NCBI RefSeq assembly: GCF_000001735.4 | Contig: NC_003070.9 | Location: 12,518,001 to 12,582,000 of the forward strand | Source of the DNA: Arabidopsis thaliana | Lineage: Eukaryota > Streptophyta > Magnoliopsida > Brassicales > Brassicaceae | Length of the DNA stretch: 64,000 bases | Reading direction: 5' to 3' | Shown: positions 58,503 through 64,000 of the stretch, piece by piece | Numbering within the stretch: the stretch's first letter is position 1 | Layout: every line of letters starts with the position of its first letter | The notes under the pieces: generated by a model | Database searches by the model: none | What the model was told of the DNA's origin: nothing | Seen by the model: the letters and a program-made list of their open reading frames with translations, nothing else | Made by a program: the position numbers and the translations under genes

Positions 58503-59604
58503 CAGGAGTGTTATAAGTTTTTTTTTGTGGGTGTTATATTTACGGATGTCAAGTTGGTTAAACCAAATCAAACCAATCTATATCCATACAAATTTAGTTT
58601 CTAATGGATAATGAGTCAATCTAATTCATTTAGCAAATGGTTTGGAGAAAACGATTAGTCATTTAAATTATTGAATTAATGAATTAAATAAATTTATTCA
58701 ATTAATAATTTAATAAAAAACAAATTCTATAAGCTAAATAATATCATTAATAACTATTATAATCATCAATATAAAACATAGAGCAAAAATGCTTAAATGA
58801 CATTCAGGTTTAGAGGGAGCGAGAAGCCCTTGTACATTTTTGATGGAATTTATCATACTATAAGCCACATCCCCTTGTAAGGTCAAACCATCACCACCAC
58901 CATTGATCCACCCCTGATGCCAAGGACATCCCAATAGCCATGGGATACATGCAAATTCACATCATAGCTAATTGGAAAGGGAAAGCTAAATGGAAAAGGG
59001 AATATGTCCTTGGAGATTTCTCCAAAGAGGGACGATATATGAGAAAACCGGTTATAAGGGATCCTTAAAAACTTAAAGAGGAAGCAAAAAAAAAAGCTAA
59101 CATGAGATGTACCATAGATCCCATATGATAGGTCTCATCACGGTGCTAGAGAATTCCTATTCATACAATCAGAATCAAGCAAAAACTCATATTTAATATT
59201 TATATGGCTACTTTTAAACAAATTTCATAGAAAAAAATGTTTTGTTGTAAGTACTAAAATTTTCCTATATTACTCAACTTATATATGAATAATGCATATG
59301 TTGAAAAGAAAAAGCTAGCAAAAACTCCTATTTAAATTTATATGGCTATCTATAAACAAAATTCATAAAAAAAATTTCATTGTAAGTATTAAAACTGTAT
59401 TATATTACTCAACTTATATATGAATAATGCATATGTTAATTTTGGTAAGTTAATCAATAAACATATAAGAAAATTGATTTTCTTATGTGTAGTCAAAATA
59501 TTAATGACATTTTTCTAAATTACCTTTATTAATTTTTGGTAACCTTATTAAATTGTGTATTCAAATCTAAGGAAGTATTTTAATGTATTTTGATACTTGT
59601 TACC
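58503..59604. other. ARF21 upstream region
   Basis: Homologous to 36761-37887 with the tandem TTTTTGACGGAGA region of unit A missing and AT-rich direct repeats added at 59190-59440. No gene seen. Confidence 0.6.
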
Positions 59605-59611
59605 TATAAAT
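59605..59611 (+). promoter_or_regulatory. TATA box of ARF21
   Basis: TATAAAT 111 bp before the ATG at 59722, the same element and spacing as for ARF22. Confidence 0.5.
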
Positions 59612-59721
59612 GTGATATTTTGTACTCTCATGGTCGCGAGAGAAGTTGAGGAAAAGGAGAAAGTTGTATAATAATTGTTGAGATAACATATTTTGGTATA
59701 CCGATCTTTAGATACGAGCTT

Positions 59722-59982
59722 ATGGAAAGTGGCAACATTGTGAATGCACAACCTAAATTATCAGGCATAAGTAAGAAATTTTGACTTTTTATTTTATTTT
59801 ATTGAAAACTTGTTTTGGTTATAATGTTTTAGTTTTTGTTCGGCAGTTGATGGATCCAAGAGCTATATGTACGAGCAGTTATGGAAACTCTGTGCAGGGC
59901 CTTTGTGTGATATTCCAAAACTTGGAGAAAATGTTTATTACTTTCCTCAAGGCAATATAGAGCTTGTGAGTTCTCTCTCTTT

Positions 59983-60025
<43 letters not shown>

Positions 60026-62824
60026 TCTTCTCTCTCTCTTCTCTTTCTCTCTTCTCTCTCTCGTCTTTCTCTCTCCCTTTCTTCTCTCTCTCTCTTCTTT
60101 CTCTCTATCTTTCTCTCGTGTATGAAACCTTTTGACGGCCTTTTCAGGTTCAGGCATCTACAAGAGAAGAGTTGAATGAGTTACAACCAATTTGTGATCT
60201 TCCTTCTAAGCTTCAATGTCGTGTTATTGCAATTCATCTTAAGGTATATCTCTATTATGTTTTAGCGAATACGCATGATATCTATATTTGATTTTATTGT
60301 AAAAAGAAGTAATTGGTTAATTGTTTGATGTTTGATGTTTGATTATAGGTGGAAAACAATAGTGATGAGATTTATGCTGAGATCACTTTGATGCCAGATA
60401 CAACTGTAAGTGAAAATTTAGTATTTTTCTCTTTTATTTTCAGTCAATTGTATTTTTCTCCTATTATATCTCATTGATTTTCTGATTTTTTCTGATTTTG
60501 TTAAATTCTTAGCAAGTTGTAATCCCTACTCAGAGTGAAAATCGATTTAGGCCATTAGTTAATTCCTTTACAAAGGTTTTAACGGCCTCAGATACAAGCG
60601 CTTATGGTGGATTCTCTGTTCCGAAAAAACATGCCATTGAATGTCTCCCTCCGCTGGTATTTAATGTTATAGTTTTTTTAAACGAATTTGAATTTTAAGC
60701 TTTCATTAGACATTACATATTAAATTTTGGTTTAGGATATGTCTCAGCCTCTACCGGCACAAGAAATTCTTGCTATAGATCTCCATGATAATCAATGGAG
60801 ATTCAGACACAACTATAGAGGTAATAATTCATTTTATTCAAATAATTCAAACACAACTATTGAGGTAATAAATCCTATAGAAGTAACTAATAATCTTCTT
60901 ATTCCATGAAGGTACACCGCAAAGACATTCGTTAACAACTGGTTGGAATGAATTCATAACATCAAAGAAATTGGTTAAAGGAGATGTTATTGTATTCGTT
61001 AGGTATAATATTGGTTCTTGTTATATATCTTTTGATTCTTGAGTTTTGGACTTTAAACTATTTACTTGTGATTTTAGGGGAGAGACTGGAGAGTTACGAG
61101 TTGGTATCAGACGAGCAAGACATCAACAAGGGAATATACCTTCATCAATAGTATCAATAGATTGTATGAGACATGGGGTAATTGCTTCCGCAAAGCATGC
61201 TTTTGATAACCAATGTATATTCATTGTGGTTTACAAGCCAAGGTAATTGAAAGAACCATTTGAACTCACATTTTAGATTATATTGATATATCAATAGATT
61301 AGTCCCTTCAACATATAGGTTTATATTTTGTGTCTTTATAAGTATCAGGTCAAGTCAATTTATTGTCAGTTATGACAAATTCTTAGACGCTGTGAACAAT
61401 AAGTTTAATGTCGGTTCAAGATTTACAATGCGGTTTGAGGGTGATGATTTCTCTGAAAGAAGGTAACATTAGATGAAATTTATTTTCTGCATAAATATAT
61501 TTATAATGTCTAATATTATTTATGATAACACATTTTGTTCAATTGATTAAGATATTTTGGGACAATTATTGGAGTTAGTGATTTCTCTCCTCATTGGAAG
61601 TGTTCAGAGTGGCGCAGCTTAGAAGTAAAATTTCATTCACACTTTATAACATTCTTTTAGGAATACGTTTTTGAGTGCAATAAATAACATATCACTAATT
61701 AACTTTAATTTTGCAGGTGCAGTGGGATGAATTTGCATCATTTTCGAGACCTAATAAAGTGTCACCCTGGGAGATCGAACATTTAGTGCCTGCGTTAAAT
61801 GTTCCGCGATCATCTTTGCTCAAGAACAAGCGTTTACGAGAAGTTAATGAATTCGGTATAAAAAGAGACTCTTATAATCTTTTATTTAAAGAATTAATCT
61901 TCTATTTAATGAATTTGAGATTCTTAAATTCCTTCTCAATATTCATGTTTTATATACAGGTTCTTCATCATCACATCTCTTGCCTCCTATATTGACACAA
62001 GGACAAGAAATTGGACAACTAAGCGTGGCCTCCCCGATGAATATTTCTCTTCGTTATCGTGATACAACTGAAGCTGCTATGAATCCTTCTAGATTGCTAA
62101 TGAGCTACCCTGTCCAACCAATGCCCAAACTAAATTACAATAACCAAATGGTTACACAAATAGAAGAAAATATAACAACCAAGGCAGGCACTAATTTTAG
62201 GCTGTTTGGAGTCACTCTGGACACTCCTCCGATGATCAAAGATCCCATTAAACAAATTGGCTCGGATATTTCGAAACTTACTGAAAGAAAAAAGTTTGGT
62301 CAAAGCCAAACTTTGAGATCACCAATAGAGATCCAAAGCAAGCAGTTCAGTTCTTCTAGGACTTGTACCAAAGTAAGTATAAGATCAATATATTCTTATT
62401 CCTTATATATGAAACTTTTTCTCATTGTACTCAACTCACACAATCTTTATATGGAACAGGTTCAAATGCAAGGTGTAACAATAGGAAGAGCTGTGGATTT
62501 AAGTGTTCTTAATGGATATGATCAGCTAATACTAGAATTGGAGAAGCTCTTTGATATCAAAGGCCAATTACAAACTCGCAACCAATGGAAAATAGCTTTC
62601 ACAGATAGTGACGGGTATGAGATGCTTGTTGGAGACGATCCATGGCCGTGAGTTTCCTTTTTATTTCTATTGATTGAAAGATTAGTTAAAATCTTGAGAG
62701 ACATTGATATTTCATTTTTGTGTTGTTTGCATGGAGTGAATTCTGCAAAATGGTGAAGAAGATATTGATATATTCAAAAGAGGAGGTCAAAAACCTGAAG
62801 TCCAGTAAGAGTCTCTCAAGTTGA
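59722..62824 (+). CDS. ARF21: Auxin response factor ARF21
   Basis: Fourteen exons: 59722-59770, 59847-59965, 60148-60243, 60349-60405, 60513-60656, 60736-60820, 60912-61002, 61078-61242, 61349-61462, 61552-61624, 61717-61855, 61960-62372, 62460-62647, 62737-62824. They give 606 aa, the ARF21 (At1g34410) length I recall. Domain order is the same as in ARF22: N-terminal dimerisation, B3, auxiliary domain, short middle region with FRLFGVTL repression motif, PB1 ([34 protein letters not shown]). The B3 motif is [11 protein letters not shown], full length but with AY in place of the usual TH, so the conserved DNA-contact His is absent. The C terminus keeps the family ending [18 protein letters not shown]. 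Exon 7 uses an AAG acceptor (60909-60911) where ARF22 has CAG. All junctions keep frame. Confidence 0.93.
59970..60119 (+). repeat. (CT)n microsatellite in ARF21 intron 2
   Basis: About 150 bp of interrupted CTCTCT repeat, shorter than the ARF22 version and lacking its long T run. Both lie in the same intron, so the array predates the duplication and has since changed length. Confidence 0.9.
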
Positions 62825-63897
62825 ATTAAGAATCAAAACATATTTAATAAAAAGGGGTCAAAAATGTTACCGGTGTCTCGTTCTATTTTTATTTTTCTCT
62901 TATTTGTTGTTGCATGCATTTGTATTATGCACTTTTGTTTCCATCGTCCATAAATAAAATAAAATCCCCTTGTTGTCGTGATATTAAGCTTTCTTTCTAA
63001 TTTATACAATCTACATATCACATCTACATTCTAAAAATTTGAGTGTAATATTTATTTTATGATATTTTGAAAAGAAAATTGTGTAACAAGAAGTATATAG
63101 TCATTCAATAAATTAAAGATTATCTTCTACCTATTATTATACTTGCAAAACCGGATATTTTGGAGACATAAACAAATGATACTGTTAAATATGTTATACT
63201 TTTAGTAAATATTTCCTTAAATCTATCACTACAATTGTGTCACCACTCATAACTAGTTAATATATAATGATGGAAAACTAGGGAGTTTGGCCAATTCATA
63301 TTCAAATAAAACTACTAAGTCGAAATTATACATAAACTAAAGTATTGTGTGAATAAATACTTCAACTATCATGATTGGGGAAAAATTCATAAATAAATAA
63401 GTAGAGGCAGAAAAAGATATAAAAGTTATCATAGATCGGGTGTAACGGCATCACGAGTATTCAAATTTTGGTAAAGAGTTTTTTCTTCATTTCACATGCT
63501 TGAATTGTATTAAAACAATCAATGTAGATTGTTTTTTGGGAGATTAAGGAATAAGATACTACTATGTGATTGTTTTTAAAACAGCATCGTCATCTAATTT
63601 TACATATTTTTTCCATATATTAATTTATTTTCCAGTAACGTTTTGATAACCGTAGATAATATGAGCATTTACCATTTGACTAAACTGTTTACGGTGAGTA
63701 TAGCTGTCGAGTAGTCTATTCACCAAGTTTTATGAAAGATCTAAAACAAGGATAAGACTATTTCGTTTATACTATCAATTTCTTTTATAGTGGTATTTCT
63801 GATTCATCAAGCAACCATCGAGCAGTTCTAGCCCTCAACAGTAGTCATCTACTACGAAGACATCAATGAGTTAACTACCACCTTAATCATATGTTTA
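62825..63897. other. ARF21 3' flank, shared with unit A
   Basis: Matches 41083-42370 and then 46085-46410 across a junction near 63635. It contains an AATAAAATAAAAT-type poly(A) region near 62953. No gene. Confidence 0.7.
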
Positions 63898-63900
63898 CAT

Positions 63901-64000
63901 TAGGCCTGGGAGTTCGGAAATAACCGAGAAAACCGAACCGATCAAACCGAAATTTTCGGTTATCGGCGTAAACCGAACAGAATCCACGTAACCGATCGGC
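63901..64000 (+). mobile_element. Possible DNA-transposon end, cut by the window edge
   Basis: Starts TAGGCCTGGGAGTTCGG and continues with CCGAACCGATCAAACCGAAATT and CGGTTATCGG, the pattern of common non-autonomous plant DNA elements with GGCCTGGGCAT-type ends. It begins exactly where unit A homology stops, so it marks the unit B right breakpoint or a later insertion. Confidence 0.4.

Larger units (their letters stand above)
57728..63897 (+). repeat. Segmental duplication unit B
   Basis: Same-strand copy of unit A, containing the exonuclease pseudogene, an LTR fragment (58213-58502) in place of unit A 36077-36760, the ARF21 gene and the 3' flank. It has local extra material (for example 59150-59400, where a stretch with TATTACTCAACTTATATATGAAT is repeated). 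Confidence 0.9.

Noticed and set aside
59867..60175. 102-codon Leu-Ser frame
   Set aside because: Same artefact in ARF21 intron 2.
35597..63897. Possible assembly duplication of the ARF region
   Set aside because: The two units differ by many substitutions, distinct insertions and different breakpoints, and encode proteins of distinct known lengths (598 and 606 aa), so they are real paralogues.

Overview
The window is plant nuclear DNA: AT-rich, intron-rich genes with GT..AG junctions, class III peroxidase and B3/ARF families, Helitrons, Ty3/gypsy LTR elements and a tRNA-derived SINE. Spliced gene models assembled here give lengths and residues that match, from memory, Arabidopsis thaliana chromosome 1 loci At1g34320 to At1g34410: PSI1 657 aa, an EMB8-like hydrolase 530 aa, TMEM18 163 aa, PS1 1477 aa, an organellar IF3 of 520 aa, STOP1 499 aa, an organellar 5'-3' exonuclease, ARF22 598 aa and ARF21 606 aa. 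The species call is strong inference from recall; no database was searched.

Layout. 1-2.1 kb is AT-rich DNA with a Helitron 3' end. 2.7-6.05 kb holds PSI1 (+), with three upstream ORFs in its leader. 6.3-10 kb is a transposon graveyard: a LINE relic, a 1.08-kb long-armed inverted repeat and a second Helitron 3' end. 10.1-11.1 kb is a broken peroxidase gene. A minus-strand SINE lies at 12.2-12.5 kb. From 12.9 to 28.0 kb four genes are packed on the + strand (alpha/beta hydrolase, TMEM18, PS1, IF3), followed by a decayed copy of the PS1 last exon at 28.35-28.98 kb. 29-32 kb is gene-free. STOP1 (33.0-34.5 kb, +) has a duplicated 143-bp promoter block and a spliced 47-codon uORF. The exonuclease gene (34.8-36.3 kb, -) is tail-to-tail with STOP1.

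The right half is accessory DNA built around a segmental duplication. Unit A (about 35.6-42.4 kb, resuming at about 46.09 kb after an insertion that contains a Helitron) carries the 5' half of the exonuclease gene and ARF22. Unit B (57.73-63.90 kb) carries a truncated exonuclease pseudogene, broken by a gypsy LTR fragment, and ARF21. The DNA between them holds a 2,035-bp solo LTR (TSD GGTGG) beside a glycine-rich pseudogene, an RPB5-like pseudogene fragment between two copies of a 5'-leader-like repeat, an internally deleted chromovirus (TSD GACCT) and a possible JAZ N-terminal relic.

The genes do not form an operon or pathway; they are independent plant genes for growth signalling, lipid/ester hydrolysis, meiotic spindle orientation, organellar translation, acid/aluminium tolerance, organellar DNA metabolism and auxin-type transcription. 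I found no clear undescribed system. The best leads are the two ARF22 lesions relative to ARF21 (a 2-residue deletion in the DNA-contact motif and a C-terminal frameshift), the STOP1 uORF and promoter duplication, the four-unit inverted repeat at 8.5-9.6 kb, the PS1 exon-intron duplication and the repeat tail of the organellar IF3.
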